Assembly (NCBI RefSeq): GCF_000970045.1
Contig: NZ_CP009505.1
Location: forward strand, 496,001-560,000
DNA length: 64,000 nucleotides
DNA from: Methanosarcina sp. MTP4
GTDB taxonomy: Archaea > Halobacteriota > Methanosarcinia > Methanosarcinales > Methanosarcinaceae
Direction: 5' to 3'
A program made the position numbers and the translations under genes. Below are positions 45,235 to 55,047 of the stretch, piece after piece (position 1 is the stretch's first letter; each line of letters opens with the position of its first letter). Below the pieces are notes generated by a model. The model had not been told where the DNA came from, ran no database searches, and worked only from the letters and a program-made list of their open reading frames with translations.

Positions 45235-45652
45235 TTATAGATTGATTTTCAATTAATTATAATATGGCATCAATACCTGAATCCAATATTTAATTAAAAT
45301 GAACTTGAATTTATATCTAATACATCTCAAATAATTGTGTAACTTATATATTGGATGACTTATCCAAAATTAAACTCATGTCTGATGTAATTTCTATGTA
45401 CCATACTTTGATTAAATGTAATCCCTGTGGTACTTTTTCGGAATATAATTCCGGTGAAATATAATTTATGTGATATACTATTTGGGTGAAATCTAATCTC
45501 AGGTGTTGTTTCCCTATTTGATTGCCGGTTTAATGTGCCTGAAAAAGTTCATATAAGGTAGTTGGTCAGACTTTCACAGATCCTGTATATTTTAAAGCAA
45601 TAAAAATAAGAATCCTCATGTTTTTTAATTTTTATAAACAATCAAAGGTGCA
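45235..45652. other. AT-rich region between kef-type gene and 30 bp array
   Basis: Very AT-rich DNA upstream of the leftward antiporter gene. It contains several TATA-like stretches and irregular repeats such as GTGAAATATAAT and GTGAAATCTAAT near 45455-45495. No gene is supported. Confidence 0.35.
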
Positions 45653-46132
45653 TGAAGGGATTTATTCCCGATTCATCCCTGATAATTTGACTATTTTTCG
45701 ATTAATTGGGTATAAAAAAATTTAGTTAGAATCCATTCTGTTTAACAGGAGTATTTTGGGATCAATTGGAGTTAATGGGAGTATTATGCATATAATTGGG
45801 TTTTATTTGGACATTATATGATTGCTTTGAAATAATGGAGTAATTTGAAGATTACTTGAATATAACGGGGACTTCTGAAGATTAATCATTTATAATTGGA
45901 GTATTTTAAGATTGTTTGTGGGTAATGGGGGTATTTTAATATTCTTTGCGAATATAGGGGGTATTTTAATGTTCTTTGTAGCTAATGGAAGTATTTGGGG
46001 ATTAATTTGAGTTAATTGGCTTATTTTATGATTAATTGTGGGTAAAAGATGTATTTTAATATCTTTTCTGTCTAATAAGAGCTTTTCAGAATCCAGCGTA
46101 AATAAAAGGTGCTTTTAATTATCTATTTTTGA
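45653..46132. repeat. Degenerate tandem array, about sixteen 30 bp units
   Basis: A strict 30 bp period from 45653 to 46132. Most units start TAAT or TAAA, continue GG-GTATTTTA-GAT and end in T-rich DNA with TTG. The best-kept units are at 45893-46012; outer units decay. No constant repeat/variable spacer split exists. Because the period is a multiple of three, the minus strand reads a loose ten-residue repeat (for example PTNNLKILQL), but stop codons break it in at least four units. It ends about 185 bases before ablA. Confidence 0.85.
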
Positions 46133-46315
46133 AAAATAAGCAATAATATTCCTCTATTTGATAAAAAACTATATATCAGATGTATTTAATGATTATATGG
46201 CCGATTTAAAACCTATTTTCTTTAACAGAAGTCGGAAAGATACAATATTTGTAATTAATATTTTTGGGGATTTTAAGGTTTAATTCACTTTCCGACTCTC
46301 ACTTGAGGTTCTATT
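46133..46315. promoter_or_regulatory. Upstream region of ablA
   Basis: AT-rich DNA with TATA-like AACTATATATCAG near 46168 and further AT stretches near 46250. It must contain the ablA promoter and leader; no defined salt-response site is known to me. The boundary with the 30 bp array is gradual. Confidence 0.4.
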
Positions 46316-47584
46316 GTGATGTCAATAATCAAAGAAATTTATGGTGTAAACGATGAAGTATACGATGAAGTATATTCAGATTGGAAATGGCAGTATAAAC
46401 ACCGTATTACGACAGTTGAAGAGCTTGAAAAACTAATACCTCTTTCAGATCTCGAAAAAGAGGATATAAAGGAGGCTCTTGAAGTATTTCCCATGGCGAT
46501 TTCTCCCTACTATGCCTCCCTTATGGATCCCAATGATCCGACGTGTCCTATCAGGCTGCAGGCGATACCTCAGGCAGCCGAACTCCAGACTTTTGCATGG
46601 GAGTTTGAGGATCCTCTATGTGAAGATGCGGATTCTCCTTCGGAAAAGAGCTGCATCACCCACAGGTATCCGGACAGGGTTCTCTTTCTCATTTCAAACC
46701 GTTGTGGGATGTACTGCCGGCACTGCACAAGAAAGAGGAGAGTGGGGAACCGCGAATGCGACTTTTCCGAGAAGATGATCCGGGAAGGAATCGAATACGT
46801 AAGAGAGCACAGGGAAGTCAGGGACGTGCTGCTTTCCGGAGGGGATGCTCTCCTTGTATCCGATGAGAGGCTCGACTGGCTTCTGGACGAACTATTTTCA
46901 ATTCCCCACGTGGAGATTGTAAGAATAGGGTCAAGAGTGCCTGTTACCCTTCCTCAAAGAGTAACCCCTGAACTGTGCAATATCCTGAAAAAGTATCCGT
47001 CGGTCTGGTTAAATACCCATTTCAACCACCCGAAAGAAGTCACTCCGGAAGCAACAAAAGCCATAGAAATGCTTGCTGATGCAGGAGTGCCCCTGGGGAA
47101 CCAGTCTGTTCTTCTGAGGGGTGTGAACGACTGTCCTTTTATAATCAAGAACCTCTGTCAGGAAATGCTCAAAATAAGGGTCAGGCCTTACTACCTTTAC
47201 CAGTGTGACCTGTCCTACGGACTTGAGCATTTCAGGACAAAAGTTTCCAAGGGCATAGAAATCATAGAGATGTTGAGGGGACATACATCAGGGCTTGCGG
47301 TCCCGACTTTTGTAGTGGATGCTCCCGGGGGCGGGGGAAAGATCCCCGTGGGTCCGAATTACCTGATATCAAGCTCGGATACGAAGGTCACTCTCAGGAA
47401 TTATGAAGGTGTCATCTGCGTATATCCGGAACCTGAATACACAGGGGAATGTCCCGAGAAATGCCAGATATGCGACGACAATCCTAAGCTTAAGAGCCAG
47501 GTCGGGGTTGCAAAGCTTTACGACGACGAGAACAATACCATTGCCCTTGAACCCGAAGGACTCGACCGAAAAAATCGCTTCTAA
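46316..47584 (+). CDS. ablA: Lysine 2,3-aminomutase
   Basis: A 422-residue radical-SAM enzyme that converts L-alpha-lysine to beta-lysine. The cluster motif [13 protein letters not shown] (CxxxCxxC) is near residue 130. PLP-binding Lys is expected in the C-terminal part ([16 protein letters not shown], near 335-350), and the tail has C-x-x-x-C-x-x-C (CPEKCQIC) for zinc. It makes the precursor of N-epsilon-acetyl-beta-lysine, an osmolyte of salt-stressed methanogens, with AblB encoded downstream. The start is GTG 46316 or the next ATG; GAGGT lies upstream. Confidence 0.96.
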   Translation: MMSIIKEIYGVNDEVYDEVYSDWKWQYKHRITTVEELEKLIPLSDLEKEDIKEALEVFPMAISPYYASLMDPNDPTCPIRLQAIPQAAELQTFAWEFEDPLCEDADSPSEKSCITHRYPDRVLFLISNRCGMYCRHCTRKRRVGNRECDFSEKMIREGIEYVREHREVRDVLLSGGDALLVSDERLDWLLDELFSIPHVEIVRIGSRVPVTLPQRVTPELCNILKKYPSVWLNTHFNHPKEVTPEATKAIEMLADAGVPLGNQSVLLRGVNDCPFIIKNLCQEMLKIRVRPYYLYQCDLSYGLEHFRTKVSKGIEIIEMLRGHTSGLAVPTFVVDAPGGGGKIPVGPNYLISSSDTKVTLRNYEGVICVYPEPEYTGECPEKCQICDDNPKLKSQVGVAKLYDDENNTIALEPEGLDRKNRF

Positions 47585-47681
47585 AATGGCTGAGATGCAT
47601 CTAAATAACTATCTAAGAATTCATTCATTTCTAAATATGCACCTCGAAAAGGGGCTAAATAATCCTCTTTTTCGGCTTTTG

Positions 47682-47975
47682 GATGCTCAACTACTGAAAT
47701 ACTCAACCACCGAAATACTCAACCACTGAGATACTCACTACTGAGATACTCAACCACTGAGATGCTCAACCACTGAGATGCTCAACCACTGAGATGCTCA
47801 ACCACTGAGATGCTCAACCACTGAGATACTCACTACTGAAATACTCAACCACTGAGATACTCACTACTGAAATACTCAACCACTGAGATACTCAACCACT
47901 GAGATGCTCAACCACTGAGATGCTCAATCACTGAGGTGCTCAACCACCGAGATATTCAACCATTGAGGCGCTGAA
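47682..47975. repeat. 16 bp tandem array between ablA and ablB
   Basis: About seventeen units, mostly CTCAACCACTGAGATG with a shorter variant CTCACTACTGAGATA. Each contains the small palindrome CTCA-N5-TGAG, so the transcript could form many short hairpins. It fills most of the 480-base gap between the two osmolyte genes and decays toward both ends. Confidence 0.93.
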
Positions 47976-48066
47976 CTTTTTAGATGTTCAAGTTTTGAAT
48001 ATTTACCTTTTATAATAAACACCGGCTTTAAAATGCGCCAGCCACCAATCCGAGGAGGAATTTTTT

Positions 48067-48990
48067 ATCGAAAAACAAACACCTTTAACCCTAAATAAGG
48101 AAGATGAACTTCCGGGATACTGGAAAAAAACAATACTTAAAATTCCCGGACTTTCAGCAGACCTTGTTATTGATTATTACAGCAAAAGGATAAAAGTAAT
48201 GAATTTCAGGGGACCTTTTAAGGTTCTTGACCCTTTCCTTAAAGAACTTGCAGCCCTGGAAAAGGCCGGGAAAATAATCGTATACACCCCTTCAAGAGAA
48301 GTGCATGCTCTCAAAGCTTGCGGATACAAAAAAGAAGGGATGATTACAGGCTATTTTGCCGGGGAGGACTGTCACATCTTCTCTACCTTTCCGGAAAAAT
48401 CCAGAAAGGAATCTTACTTTCCCAGGAAAGAAAACCGGATCGTAGAAGAATGCCTTAAAAAATCCGGGTCCCGGGAAAAAAATGGGGAATGCAGGGGCAT
48501 GAACACAAAAATAAATACCCTTCCGGAAGGCTATGTCCTCAGGCCCGCAGATGAGGCCGATGTCCCTGCAATGGCTGCCCTATATTCCGGGGGGTTTCAG
48601 CTATACCCGAGTCCTCTTCACAAAGAAAGCTATCTGCTGGAAACCATGGGTTCGGGGGTCTTCTACCTGGTGATCGAAAAAAGGGGGAAAATCGTGAGTC
48701 TTGCATCTGCGGAAACGGAAACTGCGCTGAAAAACGCCGAATTAACCGACTGCCTGACAGTTCCGGAAGAAAGGGGAAAAGGCCACATTAAATCGCTTAT
48801 TCTGGGCCTTGAAGATGAACTTGCGGCCCGAAACTTTAAAAGCCTCTACACCTTGTGCAGGGCTCCCTCTCCCGGAATCAACCAGGCCTTTTCCTCCCTC
48901 TGCTATTCCTATACCGGCAGGCTTGTAAACAATTGCAGGATCGCGGAAGGGTTTGAGGACATGAACATCTGGTGCAAACCGCTTCGGTAA
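48067..48990 (+). CDS. ablB: Beta-lysine N6-acetyltransferase
   Basis: About 307 residues. The N-terminal region (IDYYSKRIKVMNFRGPF, then KIIVYTPSREVHALKACGY and GYFAGEDCHIF) is the AblB-specific domain. The C-terminal half is a GNAT domain (YVLRPADEADVPAMAALY; LTDCLTVPEERGKGHIKSL with the acetyl-CoA loop). It acetylates beta-lysine to the osmolyte N-epsilon-acetyl-beta-lysine. The first ATG in frame, at 48199, would cut off conserved residues. Upstream, GGAGG at 48054-48058 is eight bases before ATC at 48067; no ATG, GTG or TTG exists in frame there. The start is thus proposed as ATC. Confidence 0.9.
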   Translation: MEKQTPLTLNKEDELPGYWKKTILKIPGLSADLVIDYYSKRIKVMNFRGPFKVLDPFLKELAALEKAGKIIVYTPSREVHALKACGYKKEGMITGYFAGEDCHIFSTFPEKSRKESYFPRKENRIVEECLKKSGSREKNGECRGMNTKINTLPEGYVLRPADEADVPAMAALYSGGFQLYPSPLHKESYLLETMGSGVFYLVIEKRGKIVSLASAETETALKNAELTDCLTVPEERGKGHIKSLILGLEDELAARNFKSLYTLCRAPSPGINQAFSSLCYSYTGRLVNNCRIAEGFEDMNIWCKPLR

Positions 48991-49050
48991 AGGGCCGGGG
49001 TCCGGACAGTGGCAGTCTGGCAAATAAATTGATAACCTCGGCAGGAAACT

Positions 49051-49668
49051 TCAGGGGATATCACGGATCTGATTTTGAAGCTGGTCGACAACATTCTTTG
49101 CCGCTTCTTCAGCAAGGTGCTTCCTGTAGGCTTTCCTGGAGACAATGCCTTTTGTGGAATCTTGCAGTTCCAGTTTCCCATCCGCCATTTTTTCTCCTTC
49201 CTGTGAACCCGTGTTTACGAATCTCACGGTGACGTTTCCTTCTTTGAATTTTTCAAAATATATGGTGTCTTCTCCTGTGGAGGTATAGAAATACATAATC
49301 TCAAGGTTTGAGGATGCATAAATGGGCGTATACATTCCTTCGGATTCCCTGACATTTACCAGCAGGGCCTGAGAATCATACTTTTCCTCGAAGGATTCGG
49401 AGTCCTCCACATCCATCCCTGCCTTTTCTAGTTCTGCCCTGATTTTTTCCCGGACAAATCCTGAAAGGGCTTCGTCACCTTCCACATAGAGATAGATCCT
49501 GCCCGGAAAGTCTATTTGAGGCTCTCCTGTAGAGTAAGCCGCTATCCGGGAATTTGCCCTGGTTTCGCTCTTTGCAGCCTTAAAGTCCAGAACAAAAAAC
49601 GAAGAAAGGACTACTGCCAGGATGAGTACGGCAAGAAGTATTTTTTTCGTGTTTGCATCTTCTCCCAT
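49051..49668 (-). CDS. Membrane-anchored hypothetical protein near pilus-like genes
   Basis: A 205-residue protein with one N-terminal TM helix (about residues 9-28, KILLAVLILAVVLSSFFVLD) and a mixed alpha/beta exterior domain. I do not recognise a family. It is 180 bases downstream of the pilus-like ATPase/platform pair in the same direction, so it may be part of that system or a neighbour only. Confidence 0.6.
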   Translation of the reverse strand: MGEDANTKKILLAVLILAVVLSSFFVLDFKAAKSETRANSRIAAYSTGEPQIDFPGRIYLYVEGDEALSGFVREKIRAELEKAGMDVEDSESFEEKYDSQALLVNVRESEGMYTPIYASSNLEIMYFYTSTGEDTIYFEKFKEGNVTVRFVNTGSQEGEKMADGKLELQDSTKGIVSRKAYRKHLAEEAAKNVVDQLQNQIRDIP

Positions 49669-49846
49669 ACTCTTTAAGTTTAAAGTTCATTTTTTAAAAA
49701 AGAATCGGGTAAAATGAGATTCGGTCTTTTATAATATACGTCTAAAAAGAAGCGGGGGAATAAGTGAAATAAATCTCGCATAAAAATCACACCTCTGAGT
49801 AATCACACCTCTGAAAAAAGAGAAATTCCGGAAAAGTTCCGGAGTT

Positions 49847-51796
49847 TCAGAGAAACACGATGAACAGCACATAGGCTAAGGTCATCATGCCAAGGGAGTA
49901 CTTGAGCCCTGATGGAAGGCTTCCTGATCCCATTTTTCCGGCTACAAGCCCGGAACCGAAGCCCTGGAGGAGGGCTGCGTGGAAGAAGAGCATGGTATAT
50001 TCGTTCAGGTCGAAGCCACCCATGGACATTGCCGGGTTGCTGGACCCGTCCAGGGCAGGGAGGAAGAAAGCCGCAAGCACGTATACGATGACCAGGAAGA
50101 CGCAGAAGGTCACGAAGATGATGAAAACGTAGATGAACATCTCTGCAGAACGTTCTTTTTTCAGGTTTTTCTGGACATCGGAATCTTCCGCAACGATGCT
50201 TATTACCTCGTGGATGTTTCCTGTGGACTCGCTGGCCTGGGCAATGAGAGTCATGCTGCGGCGGGTAAGATTGGTCCGGATACGGGACTCAAAGCGCTTC
50301 AGGGCATTCACCATATTTGAGTTCCAGCGGATATCTTCAACCATTCTTTTAATCTCAGGTTTTAGCCGGCCCATGTTTGACTGGGCGGTAATGGCAATGG
50401 CATCAGCTAGCAAAATTCCGGTCCCGTTGATGCTTGAAAGCCTTTTGAGAAACTCTGGCACCTGCTCTTCGATCTGCCTGATCTTCCTGACTTCAAGTTC
50501 GTGGAAGATGATGTAAGGGATGAAGAGGATGAGGAGGCTCACGTATATGTGGTCGTCCAGAGCCGATGCAATTTCTATGAATCCTCCGTAGTAAGGGCTG
50601 TTCTTCAGGTATGCGGAGATAAAATACCCAAATGTGAGGGGGGCGCTCACGACAAAAGCATACAGGGGTTTCTGGATCATTGCCCGGATAGGGTGAAAGA
50701 GGGTATTTTTGACCCGGAAGAGCTTTTCATAAAACTCTATTTTCTTCATCAGCTCAAGGTCATGTTCCGTTTCCGGTTTTACCCTCACGTCACTGTAAGA
50801 ATCGGGTTTGGTCCGGGTAATGATTTCCTCAGGCAGTTTTTCGGCATCTCCGGTAAGCATGTCCAGAAAAATAAGGAAAATGACTGTTCCGAAGGGAATT
50901 GCCCCATATACCAGAAGGTAGAGTTTGGTGGGACCCCCGTTATCTATAAGGTTCATCACCACAAGAATTATCATAAGGAAAAGGGGACCCACGACAAACA
51001 CGGTGATGTATACCTCAGCTAGCAGCCCCAGGGTTTCAAGGAAACGCTTGTGAGCTTTGTTGGCTTCAGACTTGTAATGCTCTGTCTTATTTTTCAAATA
51101 GAGGGTTACGTCTCCTCCACTTGAAACGATGGAAATAAGCCCGTCGACCAGGTCCTTGAAATGCTCGGAAGGTGTCCTGTCGGCCGCATCCCAGAGGGAG
51201 TCCTGCAGGTCTTTTCCGAAATACTCCATGTCCCGGATAATGTTTCCGAACTCCCTGGAAGTGTTCCCGTAAAGGTGGGCATGCTCCGCCAGGGATTTCA
51301 TGATGTCAAAAATCGTCATCCCACCCCCACGCTGCAGAACATAGAGGAAAGCGGTCGCGTGAGGCATGACGTCATTTATTGCCCTTTTCCTGTTGTCAGC
51401 TTTCATGGGAGGGTAGCTCATGATTAGCCCGTAGGTAAAAGCAGCAAGCATCAGAAATAGCAAAATCCCCCCTACAAATGTGAGGATCAGGGGGAGATGA
51501 GCTTCAATAACCCCTGGCGTTTCAACTGCCCGGGTAACCCTAGGAGAGATGCGCAGAGTCGAAACTATGGATTCGGGAGTTATGCCCCTGAACAGCAGCC
51601 GGCCCAGAAAGAGGCCTATAAACCCTCCAAAAAAACCCGCAAGCAGGGAATACAGGACAGCTGTAGATACGTACTGCTCCACAGGAAGGGGGATCTGTGC
51701 CTGCCTTAGCTTAACCCTGAACATCGAGAAACGGTCTTCATATTCAAGGATTTTTGCCCCAAAAATTCGGAAGGCAAATGTATCAATAGCGCTCAT
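49847..51796 (-). CDS. Type IV pilus/secretion-type platform protein (GspF/TadC fold)
   Basis: A 649-residue membrane protein with two GspF-type modules, each followed by TM helices. Module 1 spans about residues 140-260 (HATAFLYVLQRGGGMTIFDI; SIVSSGGDVTLYL) and module 2 about 440-560 (PEFLKRLSSINGTGILLADA; ITAQSNMG). Such archaeal FlaJ/PilC-like proteins anchor the assembly ATPase. The gene starts 14 bases after the ATPase stop codon, so the two are one unit. No pilin or prepilin peptidase gene is adjacent. Confidence 0.88.
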   Translation of the reverse strand: MSAIDTFAFRIFGAKILEYEDRFSMFRVKLRQAQIPLPVEQYVSTAVLYSLLAGFFGGFIGLFLGRLLFRGITPESIVSTLRISPRVTRAVETPGVIEAHLPLILTFVGGILLFLMLAAFTYGLIMSYPPMKADNRKRAINDVMPHATAFLYVLQRGGGMTIFDIMKSLAEHAHLYGNTSREFGNIIRDMEYFGKDLQDSLWDAADRTPSEHFKDLVDGLISIVSSGGDVTLYLKNKTEHYKSEANKAHKRFLETLGLLAEVYITVFVVGPLFLMIILVVMNLIDNGGPTKLYLLVYGAIPFGTVIFLIFLDMLTGDAEKLPEEIITRTKPDSYSDVRVKPETEHDLELMKKIEFYEKLFRVKNTLFHPIRAMIQKPLYAFVVSAPLTFGYFISAYLKNSPYYGGFIEIASALDDHIYVSLLILFIPYIIFHELEVRKIRQIEEQVPEFLKRLSSINGTGILLADAIAITAQSNMGRLKPEIKRMVEDIRWNSNMVNALKRFESRIRTNLTRRSMTLIAQASESTGNIHEVISIVAEDSDVQKNLKKERSAEMFIYVFIIFVTFCVFLVIVYVLAAFFLPALDGSSNPAMSMGGFDLNEYTMLFFHAALLQGFGSGLVAGKMGSGSLPSGLKYSLGMMTLAYVLFIVFL

Positions 51797-51810
51797 GCCA
51801 CCGCCACTCC

Positions 51811-54450
51811 TCAGTCCCTGTGTAGGAACATTTCCCGCAAGTTACCATTCTCAACCGCTTCCATCACAAGCCCGGGATTGGTGGCGTACATGTGCACGAT
51901 CAAAGAGATACTTACATAATCCCTCATATGATTCTCAGCCATGTATTCAAGGATCTTTTCCCTGTCCTGGAATTCTTTAAAGAGTTTGTCCGGGTTCCAG
52001 CCCCTTGCCCTCATAATCTCGTTCAGCACATAGGAATCCCCTGCCCGCTTGAAAGTGTCATGCTGGGGCTCCCAGCTATAGAGTTCGTTGATCCTGAGAC
52101 TGCCGGTCCTCGCATCAAGCCCGGTTATTTCAACAATGGTCTTGGTTCTCCTCACCCTCACCTCATCCACGTAGGTCTGCATCTGGATGGAAATGACCCC
52201 AAGGGCCTGCATCATCACATGCGGGACATTGATGGGTTCGTTTTCAAGCCTGTTAACAACCGTCTGTACGTCACTTGCGTGCATGGTGGAATAGGTGGTG
52301 TGCCCCGTGGACATGGCCTGGAAAAGGGTCAGGGCTTCCTTTCCTCTTACCTCTCCCACAATGATGTATTCCGGACGCTGTCTGAGGGCAGCTTTCAGGA
52401 GTTCGTACATGGAAACTTCCCCGGTGCCTCCCACTGTAAAGGACTTTCGGGTAGCTCCTGCAATCCAGTTTTCATGATGGAGCATGATTTCTCTGGTGTC
52501 CTCAATGGATACGATCTTGGCAAGCCTGGGGATGAACAGGGAAATTGCGTTCATGAGTGAGGTCTTCCCGGAAGCGGTCCCGCCTGCAAGGAGCACGCTG
52601 GTATTATTTTCGATGGCAAGCCAGTAGTAAGCCATCATTTCAACACTACATGTACTGTAGTTTATAAGGTCAATAGGGGTAATCGGGTCTCCCTTGAACT
52701 TTCGAATGGTGTAGGAACTGCCTCTTGTGGTGACCTCCTTTCCAAGGGTTGCCTGGATCCTTGACCCGTCAGGAAGAGTGGCGTCCACAATCGGTTCCCC
52801 TATGGAAATATGCTTCCCGCTGCGCTGGCAGAGCTTGACCACAAGAGAATCAAGTTCTTTCTCCCCGAAAATAACGTTTGTCACAATGTTATTGTGCTTC
52901 ATATGGTAGAGGTAAATCGGGATTTCAACCCCGGAACAGGAGATGTCTTCAATGTTTGGGTCATGGATCAGGGCGTTGATCCGTTCGTACCCTATAAAAT
53001 TCCGCCGGATGAAATACATAATCTTATGGAGAGAGGGCAGTTCAAGGGTGTTGTAATACTGGTCAAAAAGGCGCAAAGCTTTGTTTGTGAGTATGACTTC
53101 CTTTTCCCTGCCAAGCCCCATGTCTTCCTGGGTCAGGGTATCCTCGAGGTTGTCCCGTACACGTTCAAGAATAGCTTTCTCATATGCGGAAAGGGTGGGT
53201 TCGACCACGTTGTAAAACTTCATTTCCCTGTTTTCGATAATGCTAACAAAAGCGTAGGGTTCTTCTACCCAGTAGCGCTCTACTTCGGCAAAACCCACAG
53301 GGATTTCGTATTCCAGAAGAGGACCATAGGTTTCCGGGTCGTAAGGAGGAAGGGTCCTTATCTCTTCTTCCCTCAATTTTCTCATTATTTCGGCAAACTT
53401 ATTTTTTGCTCCTTCAGGAGTCTTTACTTCTTCCAGGAATTCTTTTACTTTATCTCCTAACTTTTCGTCTCCCTTTACTCCCGCAATATCATAAACCAAT
53501 TCTTTGAATTTAAGTGACGATCCGGCTTTTTTTTCTTTCTTTTTCTCTTTTCCTTTCCTTTTCCCTTTCTTTTTTCCTTTTCCCTCCTTCTCAATTTCTT
53601 TTGCTTTTTCTTCCTTTTCAACTTCTACTTTTTCTCCCTTTTCAACTTCTACTTTTTCTTTTCCTCTCTTTTCTCCCTCCTCTTTTTCTTTTTCTCTCTT
53701 TTCTCCTTCTCCTCCTTCTTTTTCTTTTTTTTCTCCCTCTGCTTTCCTCTTTTCAGGGGATTTTTTCAACTTGCTGGGATTATTTACTTCCGTTTTCTCG
53801 CTCATTTTTTTGGGAACCGTATCAATTTTTGTTTTTTCTGCGGGATGCAGCTTATTTTCAATCTCGGGTTCATATGCAGGAGGAAATATTCCTTTCTTTT
53901 CGGTTTCTATAACAAGCCCGACTTCTATTCCAAGGCCGTAATTTTTGGAAAATGCGGATTCTTCTTCCGAATCAATATCTTCCCCGGAGATGTCCGATAA
54001 TGGCTCATCCCCTTTATTTTTGGTTTTTGAATTGGGGGTGCCTTCCCCCTTATTCGGATTTTCTTCTGTTTGCGGTTCCGGATTTTCTTCTGTTTGCGGT
54101 TCCGGAATTTCTTCGGAATTCCGGGGAGTTTCAACTCTCGAATCAGCAACCAGAACTTTTTTATCGGGCTTTTCTTCCCGGATTTTTTCCTTATCTCCCC
54201 CTGAAGCCTCCTCTTCAAACCCGCTGTTGTCGGCGGCTTCTCCGGTCAGAAGAATTTCGTCGTTACTCCCTTCAGAAGAGTCTTCTTCAGAGTCCTTTTC
54301 CCCCTTGCTCTGTAGCACCACCGAATTTTCATCCGGAACCTCCTTTTCATCGGCTTTTTCAGCCTGGAGGTCTCTTTTATTGTCCGTTTCATCCGAGCTC
54401 TGATTTGAGCTTAAAGTATTTTCTGAGAGATTCTCGTTTTTATTATCCAT
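51811..54450 (-). CDS. Type II/IV secretion ATPase with long charged N-terminal extension
   Basis: An 879-residue protein. The GspE/PilB-type ATPase core is about residues 360-860: Walker A AGGTASGKTSLMNAIS, Asp box EDTREI, Walker B YIIVGEVRGKEA and His box TMHASDVQTV. The first ~320 residues are of low complexity: acidic and Ser-rich, with tandem EPQTEENP units near 118-132, then Lys/Glu repeats (EKEEGEKRGKEK type). This disordered extension is unusual for the family and may link it to a partner or membrane. It is followed by the platform gene. Confidence 0.9.
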   Translation of the reverse strand: MDNKNENLSENTLSSNQSSDETDNKRDLQAEKADEKEVPDENSVVLQSKGEKDSEEDSSEGSNDEILLTGEAADNSGFEEEASGGDKEKIREEKPDKKVLVADSRVETPRNSEEIPEPQTEENPEPQTEENPNKGEGTPNSKTKNKGDEPLSDISGEDIDSEEESAFSKNYGLGIEVGLVIETEKKGIFPPAYEPEIENKLHPAEKTKIDTVPKKMSEKTEVNNPSKLKKSPEKRKAEGEKKEKEGGEGEKREKEKEEGEKRGKEKVEVEKGEKVEVEKEEKAKEIEKEGKGKKKGKRKGKEKKKEKKAGSSLKFKELVYDIAGVKGDEKLGDKVKEFLEEVKTPEGAKNKFAEIMRKLREEEIRTLPPYDPETYGPLLEYEIPVGFAEVERYWVEEPYAFVSIIENREMKFYNVVEPTLSAYEKAILERVRDNLEDTLTQEDMGLGREKEVILTNKALRLFDQYYNTLELPSLHKIMYFIRRNFIGYERINALIHDPNIEDISCSGVEIPIYLYHMKHNNIVTNVIFGEKELDSLVVKLCQRSGKHISIGEPIVDATLPDGSRIQATLGKEVTTRGSSYTIRKFKGDPITPIDLINYSTCSVEMMAYYWLAIENNTSVLLAGGTASGKTSLMNAISLFIPRLAKIVSIEDTREIMLHHENWIAGATRKSFTVGGTGEVSMYELLKAALRQRPEYIIVGEVRGKEALTLFQAMSTGHTTYSTMHASDVQTVVNRLENEPINVPHVMMQALGVISIQMQTYVDEVRVRRTKTIVEITGLDARTGSLRINELYSWEPQHDTFKRAGDSYVLNEIMRARGWNPDKLFKEFQDREKILEYMAENHMRDYVSISLIVHMYATNPGLVMEAVENGNLREMFLHRD

Positions 54451-55047
54451 TGAGACTCATCCCACTAAGACCTGTACCCCTATAATAAAATAATTTTTAC
54501 ATGTTGTAGGTATAATCTGTCAATAAAAATTTATAACCTTTTTGGTGAACTTTCATATGTAATTTTTATAAGTTTGTACCTTTTGGGCGATTACACTTTA
54601 CTTGATATCCAAAAAGCAAATGTATATTATCATTATTATTTTTTTTAAACTTATATTCATAATTATATAAATAGTTTGACTCCGACATGGTTTACGTAGT
54701 CAAAAACAGTTGGCTTCGTCCGGATAAATACAATACTAAGTGGGTGAATGCAAAATTCTGTGGGTGGATATAAAATTCTGTGGATATATGCGAAACTGTG
54801 TAAAACTTAAAAGTTTATGTAAAAAATTATGTGGGAAATCATGTAATATATTGAGACGGAAAGTCGGAAAAAAAGAAAATGTGGTGGGATTACATGCTTA
54901 CCAAAACAAAATTATGTAGAGCTACAATCTAAAAAAAGAAATATTATGTGGTGGCTAACAAGATAAATATTTAAAAATTGTGAAGATAATTACATGATCA
55001 CGAAATGAATGGGGAAATGTGAATAAAGAAAGGAATAAATAAAAGTC
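54451..55047. other. AT-rich gap with short repeats
   Basis: 600 bases between the pilus-like ATPase start and the gpmI stop codon. Units of about 20 bp with GTGG and AAAATTCT occur at 54740-54797, then looser TTATGTGG copies near 54828, 54948 and others. No gene is supported. Confidence 0.4.
54740..54797. repeat. Short ~20 bp tandem repeat, about three units
   Basis: Two 20 bp units sharing GTGGGTG-AT and AAAATTCT, and a shorter third unit. It lies about 290 bases upstream of the pilus-like ATPase start. Confidence 0.75.

Noticed and set aside
45653-46132. CRISPR array
   Set aside because: The units are contiguous and all parts drift together. There is no constant repeat alternating with unique spacers, and no cas gene is in the window.
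45653-46132. Coding ten-residue repeat protein on the minus strand
   Set aside because: The frame with the best repeat is stopped in at least four units, and no start or ribosome-binding site is seen. Kept only as an evolutionary idea.
53504-53941. Plus-strand Ser/Phe-rich proteins opposite the pilus-type ATPase
   Set aside because: They are the antisense of the Lys/Glu-rich extension; composition is explained by the opposite strand and there is no ribosome-binding site.
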